NCBI GenBank assembly: GCA_963811265.1
Contig: CAWEQS010000019.1
Span: 186,001-250,000 of the forward strand
DNA from: JAOUJD01 sp963811265
GTDB lineage: Bacteria > Pseudomonadota > Gammaproteobacteria > Burkholderiales > Burkholderiaceae_F
Direction of reading: 5' to 3'
Length of the DNA: 64,000 bases
How positions within the stretch are numbered: position 1 is the stretch's first letter; each line of letters opens with the position of its first letter. Made by a program: the position numbers and the translations under genes. Below, piece after piece: positions 1 through 8,118 of this stretch. The notes under the pieces were generated by a model that saw only the letters and a list, made by a program, of their open reading frames with translations, was not told where the DNA came from and searched no databases.

Positions 1-1225
1 AGCGGTAGGTGCGGGCGACGGGCACGTCGCGCGCCTGCATGCCCACCACGTAGACGTTCAGTCCGACGGGTGGCGCGATCAGCCCGATGTTGACCACGGT
101 GAGCAGCAGCACGCCGAACCACAGCGCCTTGTCCTCGAGCCCGAGTCCGAAGAGCGGCAGCTGCATCACCGCCGGGAAGACGACCGGCAGCGTCAGCAGC
201 AGCATCGACATCTCGTCCATCACTCCGCCGAGCACGATGTAGAAGAGCAGCACCGCGATCACGACAGCGACCGGCGAGAGGTCGGCGTGGGCGATCAGGT
301 CCGCCACCTGCGCCGGCATCTGCGTCAGCGCCAGCGCCGCGTTCAGCATGTCGGCGCCGATGAAGATCATGAAGATCGCGCCGGTGGTCTGCGCCGTGGC
401 GAGCAGCGCCTGCCCCAGCCGCCGGAGCGTGAGCTGGCGCGCGGCGAAGCCCGCGACCGCGGTCAGCAGCACACCGATCGCCGCCGCCTCGGTCGCAGTG
501 AACACCCCACCGTAGATTCCACCGAGGACGATGATGAAGATCACTGTCACGGGAACCACGCCGGCGAGCACCCCGAGCCGCTGGCGCATCGGCATCCTCG
601 CGTCCGGCGGCCCCAGCTGCGGGCGCACGCGCATGAAGAGCGCGATCGCGACGCAGTACAGCGCCGCCGCGAGGACGCCGGGAATCAGCGCCGCGGCGAA
701 CAGCCTCGCAATGTTCTGCTCGGTAAGGATCGCGTACAGCACGAGCACGACCGATGGCGGAATCAGGATGCCGAGCGTGCCACCCGCCGCCAGCGTCGCC
801 GTCGCGAATCCGCCGTCATAGCGATAGCGCCGCATCTCGGGCAGCGCCACCTGCGCGATCGTCGCGGCCGTTGCGACCGACGACCCGCACACCGAGCCGA
901 ACGCCGCGCTCGCCAGCACGCTCGCCTGCGCGAGCCCGCCGCGCCAGTGGCCGACGAAGGCCGCCGCCGCGCGGAACAGGCCGGCCGACAACCCGCCCTG
1001 CGTGGCCAGGTGACCCATCAGCAGGAACAGCGGAACGACCGACAGGTCGTAAATCGAGAAGCGCGCGAAGGCGATTCCCTTGAGGAACGCGAGCAGCGGA
1101 TCGGGACCGGAGAGCCACGCATAACCCACCGCGCCGGGCACGAACATGGCGGCCCAGATCGGAACACGCAGCGCCATCAGCGCCAGCATGGCGGCGAAGA
1201 GTCCCCCCGCGACACCTAGATTCAT
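1..1225 (-). CDS. dctM: TRAP transporter large permease DctM, C-terminus cut by window edge
   Basis: This is the large membrane subunit of a tripartite ATP-independent periplasmic transporter, which moves a small organic acid with Na+ or H+ across the inner membrane. The reading frame starts at the ATG at 1223-1225 and stays open to base 1, giving about 408 residues; the last part lies outside the window. It is hydrophobic throughout, with family signatures such as GILIPPSVVLVLYA near residue 155 and TATEAAAIG near 240. The start overlaps the stop of the small permease gene by four bases (ATGA), so the two are translationally coupled. It is the last gene of the run FAH-family enzyme, dctP, dctQ, dctM. 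The family call is secure; the substrate is unknown. Confidence 0.93.
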   Translation of the reverse strand, partial: MNLGVAGGLFAAMLALMALRVPIWAAMFVPGAVGYAWLSGPDPLLAFLKGIAFARFSIYDLSVVPLFLLMGHLATQGGLSAGLFRAAAAFVGHWRGGLAQASVLASAAFGSVCGSSVATAATIAQVALPEMRRYRYDGGFATATLAAGGTLGILIPPSVVLVLYAILTEQNIARLFAAALIPGVLAAALYCVAIALFMRVRPQLGPPDARMPMRQRLGVLAGVVPVTVIFIIVLGGIYGGVFTATEAAAIGVLLTAVAGFAARQLTLRRLGQALLATAQTTGAIFMIFIGADMLNAALALTQMPAQVADLIAHADLSPVAVVIAVLLFYIVLGGVMDEMSMLLLTLPVVFPAVMQLPLFGLGLEDKALWFGVLLLTVVNIGLIAPPVGLNVYVVGMQARDVPVARTYR

Positions 1226-1704
1226 GCGTCGCCCTTCGCCGGCGTGCGCGCGTGAAACGGCTGCACGACGCCCGCGAGCCCGGCCAGTGCCAGCCCGGGC
1301 ACCATCGCCGCATAGGGAATCCACAGCGGAATGCCGAGCACCATCGTGGTCTCGGACGCGCTGCGCATGTCGCTCACCGCCACGCCCGCGCGCCATGCGA
1401 GCACGAAGAACACGGCGCCCGCGAGCATCGACCCGGCGGCGTCGAGCCGGCGCTGCATGGGGCCGGAGGAACGCGCCGTGAAGAAGTCGACGATCAGGTG
1501 GCTGCGATGCAGCTGGCAGTACGGCAGGAACAACGCGATCGCAGCAGCGACGGCGAGCTGCACCAGCTCGATGTCGCCGGTGATCGGCTGGCCCGCGAGC
1601 CAGCGGCCGGACACCGAAACGACGGTCGCCAGCGAGACGGCGACCAGGAGCGCGCCGCCGATCAGCGCGAGCGTTGTCGCCAGCGCATCGAGCAGCCGGC
1701 GCAT
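1222..1704 (-). CDS. dctQ: TRAP transporter small permease DctQ
   Basis: This is the 160-residue small membrane subunit that joins the periplasmic binding protein to DctM. Four hydrophobic stretches are visible (about 8-30, 45-63, 85-103, 125-148), with the usual polar segment QLHRSHLIVDFF after the second. The start MRRLLDAL lies five bases after the dctP stop; longer upstream readings of this frame run through dctP and are not coding. The stop overlaps the dctM start by four bases. The size and order dctP-dctQ-dctM are typical of the family. Confidence 0.9.
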   Translation of the reverse strand: MRRLLDALATTLALIGGALLVAVSLATVVSVSGRWLAGQPITGDIELVQLAVAAAIALFLPYCQLHRSHLIVDFFTARSSGPMQRRLDAAGSMLAGAVFFVLAWRAGVAVSDMRSASETTMVLGIPLWIPYAAMVPGLALAGLAGVVQPFHARTPAKGDA

Positions 1705-1709
1705 GGGGA

Positions 1710-2786
1710 CTACTTGCGCGGCGCGGCCGCGGGCGTCGCCGGCGCCGCCGCGGCCTTGGAGTTCCGCGCGATCAAGGCGCGCGCATCGGCCAGCAGCCCG
1801 TCGCCGTCGATGCCTCGCTTGCCCATGTCGCGCACCCAGTCGGCGAGCACGGGCTGCGCGGCCTTCTGCCACTGCGCGAGCTCGGCAGCGGGCACCACGT
1901 ACACCGTGTTGCCGCGATCGAGCGCGAGCTTGCGCGCCGGCGCCTTCTGTTCTTCCCACAACCGGCCGGCCTGGCCCGACAGCCCGAGTCCCGAGTGGCG
2001 GTCGATGACGGCGCGCAGGTCCGGCGGCAGGCCGTCGTACGTTTTCCGGTTCATCGCGAGCAGGAAGACCGCCGTGTACATCGCTGGCATGTTGGGGTCG
2101 GTCTCCGTGTGGAAGCGCGCGATCTCCTGCACCTTGACCGCCGGGACGACCTCCCACGGAATGACGGCGCCGTCGATCACGCCCTTCGACATCGCGTCCG
2201 CGAGCCCGGTCACCGGCATCGACACCGGCGTGGCGCCGAGCGCGGCGAGCAGTCGATTCGTCTGGCGCGTCGGCGCACGCAGCTTCAGGCCGCGGAAGTC
2301 CGCCAGCGTGCGAACCTGCTTGTCGCGCGTGTGCAGGTAGCCGGCATCATGGACGTGGACCGCGAGCGGCTTGACCTCGCGGAACTCGTCGCTCGCATGC
2401 TTCTCGTAGAACTCCCAGGCCGCCTTCGACGCCGCCTCGGCATCGCCGATCATGAACGGGAGCTCGAACACTTCCATCTTCGGGAAGCGCCCCGCGGTGT
2501 AGCCGGGCAGGGTCCAGACGATGTCGGCGATGCCGTCGCGCGCCTGGTCGAAGAGCTGCGAGGCGGTGCCGCCGAGTTGCATCGACGGATAGAGCTGGCA
2601 CTTCAGGCGTCCCGCCGACTCCTTCTCGATCCGTTCGCACCACGGCACGAGCATCTTCGCGTGCGTCGTGGAGCCGGGAGGCAGGAAGTGATGGACCTTG
2701 AGAGTGATCGGCGGCTGCGCGAACGCGCTGCCGGACAGCGCGAGCGCAACGAGCAAGAGCGAACGCGGGAGCAACGATCGAAGCAT
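1710..2786 (-). CDS. dctP: TRAP transporter substrate-binding protein DctP
   Basis: This is a 358-residue periplasmic solute receptor. Residues 1-23 form a Sec signal peptide ending SAFA before QPPITLKVHHF, the usual first strand of mature DctP proteins. Family features include the RLKCQLYPSMQLGG segment near residue 60, LKLRAPTRQTNRLL near 170 with the arginine expected to hold the substrate carboxylate, and DGAVIPWEVV near 205. The C-terminus is Ala/Pro-rich. It starts eight bases after the FAH-family gene and runs directly into dctQ, so one transcript probably covers four genes. The neighbouring hydrolase suggests a dicarboxylate or aromatic-pathway acid as ligand, but that is inference. 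Confidence 0.92.
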   Translation of the reverse strand: MLRSLLPRSLLLVALALSGSAFAQPPITLKVHHFLPPGSTTHAKMLVPWCERIEKESAGRLKCQLYPSMQLGGTASQLFDQARDGIADIVWTLPGYTAGRFPKMEVFELPFMIGDAEAASKAAWEFYEKHASDEFREVKPLAVHVHDAGYLHTRDKQVRTLADFRGLKLRAPTRQTNRLLAALGATPVSMPVTGLADAMSKGVIDGAVIPWEVVPAVKVQEIARFHTETDPNMPAMYTAVFLLAMNRKTYDGLPPDLRAVIDRHSGLGLSGQAGRLWEEQKAPARKLALDRGNTVYVVPAAELAQWQKAAQPVLADWVRDMGKRGIDGDGLLADARALIARNSKAAAAPATPAAAPRK

Positions 2787-2794
2787 GGCGCGGA

Positions 2795-3490
2795 TCAGAC
2801 GATGCGGACCTTCAGCGTGCCGATGCCGGCCACGCCGCCTTCGAGCTCATCGCCCTTCACCACCGCGCCGACACCCTCCGGCGTTCCGGTAAAGACGAGA
2901 TCGCCGGGCCTGAGCTCGTAGAACTTCGACAGGTGCTCGATGGTCTCGCTGACGTTCCAGATGAGTTTCGAAACGTCGCTCGCCTGGCGCCGCTGCCCGT
3001 TGACGTTCAGGAAGATCTGCGCGGCCGTGATCTCGCCGGTCACGCCGATCGGCTTTACGGGCGAAATCGGTGCCGACCAGTCGAACCCCTTGGCGACGTC
3101 CCACGGCCGGCCCTTGTCGCGCAGCGCGAACTGCAGGTCGCGACGCGTCATGTCGAGGCCGACCGCATAGCCGTAGATGTGCTTCGCGGCGTTGGCCGCC
3201 TCGATGTTGCGGCCGGCCTTGCCGATGGCCACCACGAGTTCGATCTCGTGGTGCAGGTTGCCCGTCTCGCCCGGATACGGCATCTCGCCGACGCTGCCGA
3301 ACGGCACCGGCAGCACGGCGTCCGCAGGCTTCATGAAGAAGAACGGCGCTTCGCGCCCGGAGAAGCCCATCTCCTTCTGGTGCTCGGCGTAGTTGCGCCC
3401 GACGCAGTAGATGCGATGCACCGGCAGCAGGTCGCTGGAGCCGTCGACCGGAACCACGGCTTGCGGCGGCGCTGCGAACACGTAACCCAT
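2795..3490 (-). CDS. fumarylacetoacetate hydrolase family protein (fumarylpyruvate hydrolase-like)
   Basis: This 231-residue protein belongs to the FAH superfamily of metal-dependent enzymes that hydrolyse or isomerise acylpyruvate-type compounds. The visible core includes CVGRNYAEHQKEMG (residues 29-42), the acidic metal-binding segment HHEIELVV near residue 80, and PGDLVFTGTPEGVGAV near 195. The opening YVFAAPPQAVVPVDGSS followed by FPVHRIYCVGRNY-like sequence resembles fumarylpyruvate hydrolases of gentisate breakdown (NagK type). It is the first gene of the TRAP operon, which suggests that the imported acid or its breakdown product is its substrate. The exact reaction cannot be fixed from sequence. 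Confidence 0.85.
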   Translation of the reverse strand: MGYVFAAPPQAVVPVDGSSDLLPVHRIYCVGRNYAEHQKEMGFSGREAPFFFMKPADAVLPVPFGSVGEMPYPGETGNLHHEIELVVAIGKAGRNIEAANAAKHIYGYAVGLDMTRRDLQFALRDKGRPWDVAKGFDWSAPISPVKPIGVTGEITAAQIFLNVNGQRRQASDVSKLIWNVSETIEHLSKFYELRPGDLVFTGTPEGVGAVVKGDELEGGVAGIGTLKVRIV

Positions 3491-3539
3491 GGAAGGACCG
3501 TCCCCTGTCGTGCGGGCCGGGCCCGCGAGAGCCGGAAGT

Positions 3540-5237
3540 CTACGCGTGGCCCGGGCCGGCAGCCCTCGAGATGGCGCGTGACAACAGTGCCACGGGCAGC
3601 ACGCCGGCGGCCACTATGGTCAGTGCGGGCAGCGCCGCTTCGCCGAGGCGTTCGTCGCTCGCCATCTGGTACGCGATCACGGCCAGCGTGTCGAAGTTGA
3701 ACGGGCGCAGCACCAGGGTCGCGGGAAGTTCCTTCATCACGTCGACGAAGACCAGCAGCGCGGCGGCGAGCACCGAAGGCCTGAGGATCGGCAGGTGCAC
3801 GCGGACGAACGTGTCGAGCGGGCTGCTGCCGAGGCTGCGCGCGCTCGCGTCCATCGCCGGCGTGATGCGCGCGAGCCCGGCTTCGATCGACTGGTAGCCC
3901 ACGGCGAAATAGCGCACGAGGTATCCGTACAGCAGCGCGAACACGCTGCCGGTCAGCAGCAGGCCGGGGCCGACGCCGACCAGCGCCTTCATGGCTTCGT
4001 TCAGCCGGTTGTCGAACAGGGCGAGCGGGATGAGGATGCCCACCGCGATGACCGCACCCGGCACTGCATAGCCGAGGCTCATCAGCTTCACGGCCGCGCG
4101 CACGAGCACCGCCGGCTTCCCCCGCGTCACGGCGCGCGCCGTGTAAGCAAGCGCGAGCACGGCCGCGAGCACGAGCAGCGCGGCCGCCGCGCCGATGCCG
4201 AGCGTGTTCATCACCCAGCTGCCGTACCGCGACCAATCGAGCGTGGCCCACGCAGGCAGCAGCAGTCGCACGAGCAGCGCCAGCGGAATCGCGAAGCCGA
4301 GCGCGACGCTCGATGCACACAAGGCGAAGGCGCCCGCGGCGCCGCGGCCCTTCAGCGGCGAACGCGGCGCCGGTCTCTGGCTGGCCGTCGGCGTGAAGAA
4401 GCGCGCGCGCCCGCGGGCGCGGTGCTCGACGTAGAACAGCACGAGGACAAGCAGCAGCAGCAGCGCGGCGAGCTGGCTCGCTGCCGTGCGGTCACCTAGC
4501 GAAAACCAGGCGCGGTAGATCGACGTGGTGAACGTCTGCAGGCCGAAGTACGCCGATGCGCCATAGTCGGCGATCGTTTCCATCAGCGCGAGCAGCACGC
4601 CGGCGGCGATCGCGGGCCGTGCGAGCGGCAGGTTGACGCGCCACCACGTCTGCCACGGCGTGAGGCCGAGGCTGCGCGCGGCGTCGATCATCGCCGCAGT
4701 GCGGGCGAGGAACGCGGTGCGGGCGAGAAGGTAGACATAGGGATAGAGCACGACCGTGAACACGAACACCGCGCCCTGCAGCGAGCGGATCTCCGGAAAC
4801 CAGTAGTCGCCGCGTCCCCACCCGGCACCTTCGCGCAGCGCCGACTGCAACGGCCCCGCGTACTGGAGAAAGTCGGTGTACGCATAGGCGACGATGTAGG
4901 CAGGCATCGCGAGGGGCAGCAGCAACGCCCACTCGAAGGCCTTGCGACCGGGAAAGTCGCAACTCGCCACCATCCACGCGGTGGACGCCCCGAGCGCGGC
5001 CACGCCGATGCCGACGCCGACCGCTAGGACGCCGGTCTCGAACAGCGCGCTCGGAATGACGGTCGCGGCGAGGTGCTTCAGCGTCTCCGCCGCGGCACCG
5101 AGATCCCAGAAGCTGCCGAAAACGCCGAGCACCGGGAGCGCGACCAGCGCGCCGCACACGAGCGCCAGCCCGACCGCGAGACCCAGCCGCTCGCCCCCCG
5201 GACGTGAACGGAAACCGGGGAAGACCTTCGTGATCAA
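3540..5237 (-). CDS. fbpB: ferric iron ABC transporter permease FbpB
   Basis: This 565-residue inner-membrane permease is of the FbpB/SfuB type: two fused permease halves with about twelve membrane segments. Each half ends in an EAA-type loop that contacts the ATPase: AARSLGLTPWQTWWRVNLP near residue 200 and SARSLGSSPLDTFVRVHLP near 465. The best start is TTG at 5235-5237, since no upstream ATG lies in frame. The ATPase gene is divergent, 100 bases away, with a Fur-box-like site between. No periplasmic iron-binding protein (FbpA) is encoded nearby, so it would have to be supplied from elsewhere. Confidence 0.88.
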   Translation of the reverse strand: MITKVFPGFRSRPGGERLGLAVGLALVCGALVALPVLGVFGSFWDLGAAAETLKHLAATVIPSALFETGVLAVGVGIGVAALGASTAWMVASCDFPGRKAFEWALLLPLAMPAYIVAYAYTDFLQYAGPLQSALREGAGWGRGDYWFPEIRSLQGAVFVFTVVLYPYVYLLARTAFLARTAAMIDAARSLGLTPWQTWWRVNLPLARPAIAAGVLLALMETIADYGASAYFGLQTFTTSIYRAWFSLGDRTAASQLAALLLLLVLVLFYVEHRARGRARFFTPTASQRPAPRSPLKGRGAAGAFALCASSVALGFAIPLALLVRLLLPAWATLDWSRYGSWVMNTLGIGAAAALLVLAAVLALAYTARAVTRGKPAVLVRAAVKLMSLGYAVPGAVIAVGILIPLALFDNRLNEAMKALVGVGPGLLLTGSVFALLYGYLVRYFAVGYQSIEAGLARITPAMDASARSLGSSPLDTFVRVHLPILRPSVLAAALLVFVDVMKELPATLVLRPFNFDTLAVIAYQMASDERLGEAALPALTIVAAGVLPVALLSRAISRAAGPGHA

Positions 5238-5298
5238 AGAGTTGGGGGCAATGGCCGCTGTTCCGCGCGATTCCGCGCTGCTTGCGTGGATTTTAGAT

Positions 5299-5322
5299 GC
5301 AAATGAGAATTATATGCATTTG
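5299..5322. promoter_or_regulatory. Fur-box-like operator between fbpB and fbpC
   Basis: An A/T-rich island in otherwise GC-rich DNA contains the interrupted inverted repeat AAATG..CATTT around GAGAATTATATG. This is close to a Fur box, whose classical form is built from GATAAT-like hexamers. It lies 16 bases before the fbpC ATG and about 60 bases before the fbpB start, so one site could control both genes in response to iron. The inner bases match only partly. Confidence 0.55.
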
Positions 5323-5337
5323 ACTTACAATCAACGC

Positions 5338-6453
5338 ATGGAACAACCGCGCCCGCAACTGCTGATCGAGGGTCTGCGCATCCGCTACGGCGGCGCCGGG
5401 CCGACCATCGTCGACGGGCTCACACTCGCGCTCGGCAAGGGCGAGATCGGCTGCGTGGTCGGAAGCTCCGGCTGCGGCAAGACGACACTGCTGCGCGCGG
5501 TCGCGGGCTTCATCCCGGTCGCCTCCGGCACGATCGAAATCGGCGGCCTCGTCGTCTCCGGGCCGAACTTCACCGCGGCGCCGGAGAAGCGCGGCGTCGG
5601 ACTGGTGTTCCAGGACTACGCGCTCTTCCCTCACCTTCGCGTGGACGACAACGTCGGCTTCGGACTGCGCCAACTCGGCGGTGGCGAGCGCCGCGCCCGC
5701 GTCGACGAGATGCTCGACCTCGTGGGCCTCACGCGCGAGGCGGCGCGCTATCCGCACGAGTTGTCAGGCGGCCAGCAGCAGCGCGTCGCCCTCGCGCGCG
5801 CGCTCGCCCCGCGCCCGGCCCTGCTGTTGATGGACGAACCGTTCTCGAGCCTCGACGTCGAATTGCGCGTGCGTCTCGGCACCGAGGTGCGCCAGATCCT
5901 GAAGGCCAGCGGCACGACGGCGATCCTGGTCACCCACGACCAGCAGGAGGCCTTCGCGATCGCGGACCGGGTCGGCGTGATGAATGCCGGTCGGCTGGAG
6001 CAATGGGACCGGCCGTACGAGCTGTACCACCGGCCGGCGACGCGCTATGTCGCGGACTTCATCGGCGAAGGCGTCTTCCTGCCCGCCAGGGTGCTGAACC
6101 CGATGAACGTCGAGATCGAACTCGGCGCGCTGAAGGGCGACGTGCCGCTGCGGTGCCAGCAGGGGTGCGACACCTGCGGCAAGGGCTGCCACGTCGAGGT
6201 CCTGCTGCGTCCGGACGATGTCGTGCACGACGACTCGAGCGCGCTCAAGGCCGAGGTGGTGCGCAAGATCTTCCGCGGCGGCGACTTCATCTACACGCTG
6301 CGGCTCGACAGCGGACGCGAGGTGCTCGCGCTGGTGCCGAGCCATCACGACCACGCGGTCGGCGAGAAGATCGGCATCCGGCTCGACGCCGATCACGTCA
6401 TCACGTTTCCTGCCATCCAGGAACAGCGCCACATCCCGGTGCGGGCCCTATAG
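5338..6453 (+). CDS. fbpC: ferric iron ABC transporter ATP-binding protein FbpC
   Basis: This 371-residue ATPase powers the iron permease encoded divergently. The Walker A motif GSSGCGKTT lies near residue 42, the Q-loop at VFQDYALF, the signature LSGGQQQR near 142, Walker B LLLMDEP followed by FSSLD, and the switch histidine in LVTHDQ. Residues about 240-371 form the C-terminal TOBE-like regulatory region. That region carries an unusual cysteine cluster, C273-x3-C277-x2-C280-x3-C284, which could bind a metal or sense redox state. The ATG at 5338 gives a normal N-terminus (MEQPRPQLLIEGLRI); readings starting further upstream run through the divergent fbpB. Iron as substrate rests on the FbpB similarity and the Fur-like site. 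Confidence 0.9.
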   Translation: MEQPRPQLLIEGLRIRYGGAGPTIVDGLTLALGKGEIGCVVGSSGCGKTTLLRAVAGFIPVASGTIEIGGLVVSGPNFTAAPEKRGVGLVFQDYALFPHLRVDDNVGFGLRQLGGGERRARVDEMLDLVGLTREAARYPHELSGGQQQRVALARALAPRPALLLMDEPFSSLDVELRVRLGTEVRQILKASGTTAILVTHDQQEAFAIADRVGVMNAGRLEQWDRPYELYHRPATRYVADFIGEGVFLPARVLNPMNVEIELGALKGDVPLRCQQGCDTCGKGCHVEVLLRPDDVVHDDSSALKAEVVRKIFRGGDFIYTLRLDSGREVLALVPSHHDHAVGEKIGIRLDADHVITFPAIQEQRHIPVRAL

Positions 6454-6603
6454 CCGCTGCCCGCGGGCCGCGAAAGTCGCGTCCCGACGGCGACGTCCCG
6501 GAGTTCTCGCCGGCGACCGCCCGGACAATGCGGCAGCTCGTCCGCTGCGATCGGCCGCCATTGGCGCGTTCGGCGCGGTCGCCCGACCGAAGCTGACCTT
6601 CCA

Positions 6604-6630
6604 TTGACAAGCCCGTCCGGGTCATACGAT
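6604..6630 (+). promoter_or_regulatory. candidate sigma-70 promoter of the envelope cassette
   Basis: A perfect TTGACA hexamer (6604-6609) is followed after 15 bases by TACGAT (6625-6630). The spacing is shorter than ideal. It lies 36 bases before the chosen start of the MORN-repeat gene and is the only good candidate in the 212 bases after fbpC. Confidence 0.4.
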
Positions 6631-6665
6631 GCTGCGGCGGGGAGAACTTCGTGCAGGAGCCGAAA

Positions 6666-7424
6666 ATGCGACTGACCTCGGCCGCGAGCGCGGTCTTGCT
6701 GCTGGCAGCGCCCATCGCAGCAACGGCACAGGCGTGCCCCGAGCAGAAGCTCGCGTCACCCAACGGCCCCGGCGTGGCCGTCACGACGTACTGCCGTCGC
6801 ACCGAGGGCGAGTTCCGCAACGGCCTGCTGCACGGCAAGGGCAAGATCACTCATCCGGGCAGTCGCGTTGAGCAGGGCGACTTCATTCGCGGCCGGCTCT
6901 GGGGCGGCGGGCGGATCGTCTACGAGGATGGACGGATCGCGGAAGGCAATTTCGTCGACGGGCGGATGAGCGGCCAGGGCAAGCTCACGTGGCCGGACGG
7001 GCGGATCCACGAAGGCCTGTTCTTCAACGGAAGTCCGGCCGGCCCGGGCCGCTACCGCAACGCCGGCGGCGAGGTCTTCGAGGGCATGTTCAACTCTCGC
7101 GGCAGTCTCGACGGTCGCGGTGTCCGGACACAACCGGACGGCACGAAGATGTACGGCGAATTCCGCGACAACGATCCGGTGGGACAGGTCACGCTGGTCA
7201 AGGCCGACGGCACGGAGGAAAACCGCGGCTACACCATCTACGGCCGCCTGATTCCATCCGATGCCCCGCCCGCGGCGGCGGCCGCGCCGAAGGCCCCGGT
7301 GGCCGGCGCGCCGGCGGGCGGCCAGCCGGCGCAGCCCACCAAGGACAGCTCTTCGACTACCGGGCAGGTCGTCGACGAGGTGGACCGCGCGGTCCGCGGC
7401 CTGCGCGGCCTGCTCGGAAAGTGA
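6666..7424 (+). CDS. exported MORN-repeat protein
   Basis: This 252-residue protein has a Sec signal peptide (residues 1-23, ending TAQA) and about six MORN repeats. Typical units are GEFRNGLLHGKGKI, GDFIRGRLWGGGRIVYEDG, GNFVDGRMSGQGKLTWPDG and HEGLFFNGSPAGPGRY. The C-terminal 70 residues are low-complexity Ala/Pro followed by a short helix. ATG 6666 was chosen because AGGAG sits seven bases before it and the signal peptide starts there; a GTG at 6651 would add five residues. MORN repeats form beta-hairpin scaffolds that bind lipids or proteins. It is the first of four tightly packed genes, so an envelope role is likely; the precise function is unknown. Confidence 0.8.
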   Translation: MRLTSAASAVLLLAAPIAATAQACPEQKLASPNGPGVAVTTYCRRTEGEFRNGLLHGKGKITHPGSRVEQGDFIRGRLWGGGRIVYEDGRIAEGNFVDGRMSGQGKLTWPDGRIHEGLFFNGSPAGPGRYRNAGGEVFEGMFNSRGSLDGRGVRTQPDGTKMYGEFRDNDPVGQVTLVKADGTEENRGYTIYGRLIPSDAPPAAAAAPKAPVAGAPAGGQPAQPTKDSSSTTGQVVDEVDRAVRGLRGLLGK

Positions 7425-7428
7425 CGCC

Positions 7429-8118
7429 ATGGCAACTCATCATTTCGTGAGGATCGCGGTCGGGGCGGTGCTGGCGCTGGTCGCCCTCGCCGCGCACGCG
7501 CAGCAGGGCGGCTGCCGCTGCAGCGATGCCCGCGACCTGTTCACGCGTTTTTGCGCGGCCCAGGGTGCGGTGAACGAATGGAACCGTCTGATCAACCACG
7601 TCCGCGCCCAGGAGCGTGAGAAGAAGGCGGTCATCTCCGCGTTCGACCTGAAGGAAGAGGTCGCCCTCTGCGTCGACGGCGTGATCTCCATGCATCGGCA
7701 GGAGGGCCCCGGGTCGCGCCGCTCGAAGGGTGAAACCGACCGCAACTGCAACGTGACGATCGAAGCGCCCAACGCCTGCATGCGCGGCGTGATCGAGCAC
7801 CACGAGTCGTGGCACCGGATGATGTGCGAGGCGCACCATCGCCCCGATGCGCCTTGGCGTTCGACCTCCAACCCGTTCACCTACCTGGCGGCGATGGTCA
7901 ACCGCATGTCGCAGCAGTCGGCCATCGATTACATGTACGAGGAGCGCACCGGTTACATGCTCGAGATCGACTACACGCGCGACCGCCTCGAGGAACTTGC
8001 GTCCCGGTGCGACGAGCCGCAGGTGTTCCGCCCGACCCGGCAGGGCCGCAGCTTCACCTTGCAGCCGTGCCCGCGCCCGGACCCGAAGGACTACACCACC
8101 AAGTGCACGATCAAGTAG
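7429..8118 (+). CDS. secreted cysteine-rich protein with HExxH motif (putative zincin)
   Basis: This 229-residue protein has a signal peptide ending AHA at residue 24. The mature part has ten cysteines (29, 31, 42, 81, 107, 117, 133, 194, 214, 226), suggesting several disulphides. HESWH at 125-129 fits the HExxH zinc-binding and catalytic motif. A later Glu-rich stretch, YEERTGYMLEIDY (170-182), could give a third ligand, as in gluzincin-like enzymes. I do not recognise a named family. It begins four bases after the MORN-repeat gene and its stop directly abuts the next start codon. Protease activity is inferred only from the motif. Confidence 0.75.
   Translation: MATHHFVRIAVGAVLALVALAAHAQQGGCRCSDARDLFTRFCAAQGAVNEWNRLINHVRAQEREKKAVISAFDLKEEVALCVDGVISMHRQEGPGSRRSKGETDRNCNVTIEAPNACMRGVIEHHESWHRMMCEAHHRPDAPWRSTSNPFTYLAAMVNRMSQQSAIDYMYEERTGYMLEIDYTRDRLEELASRCDEPQVFRPTRQGRSFTLQPCPRPDPKDYTTKCTIK

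Noticed and set aside
1674..2921. Long plus-strand frames opposite the TRAP operon
   Set aside because: Arg/His-rich antisense shadows of clearly coding dctP and FAH-family genes.
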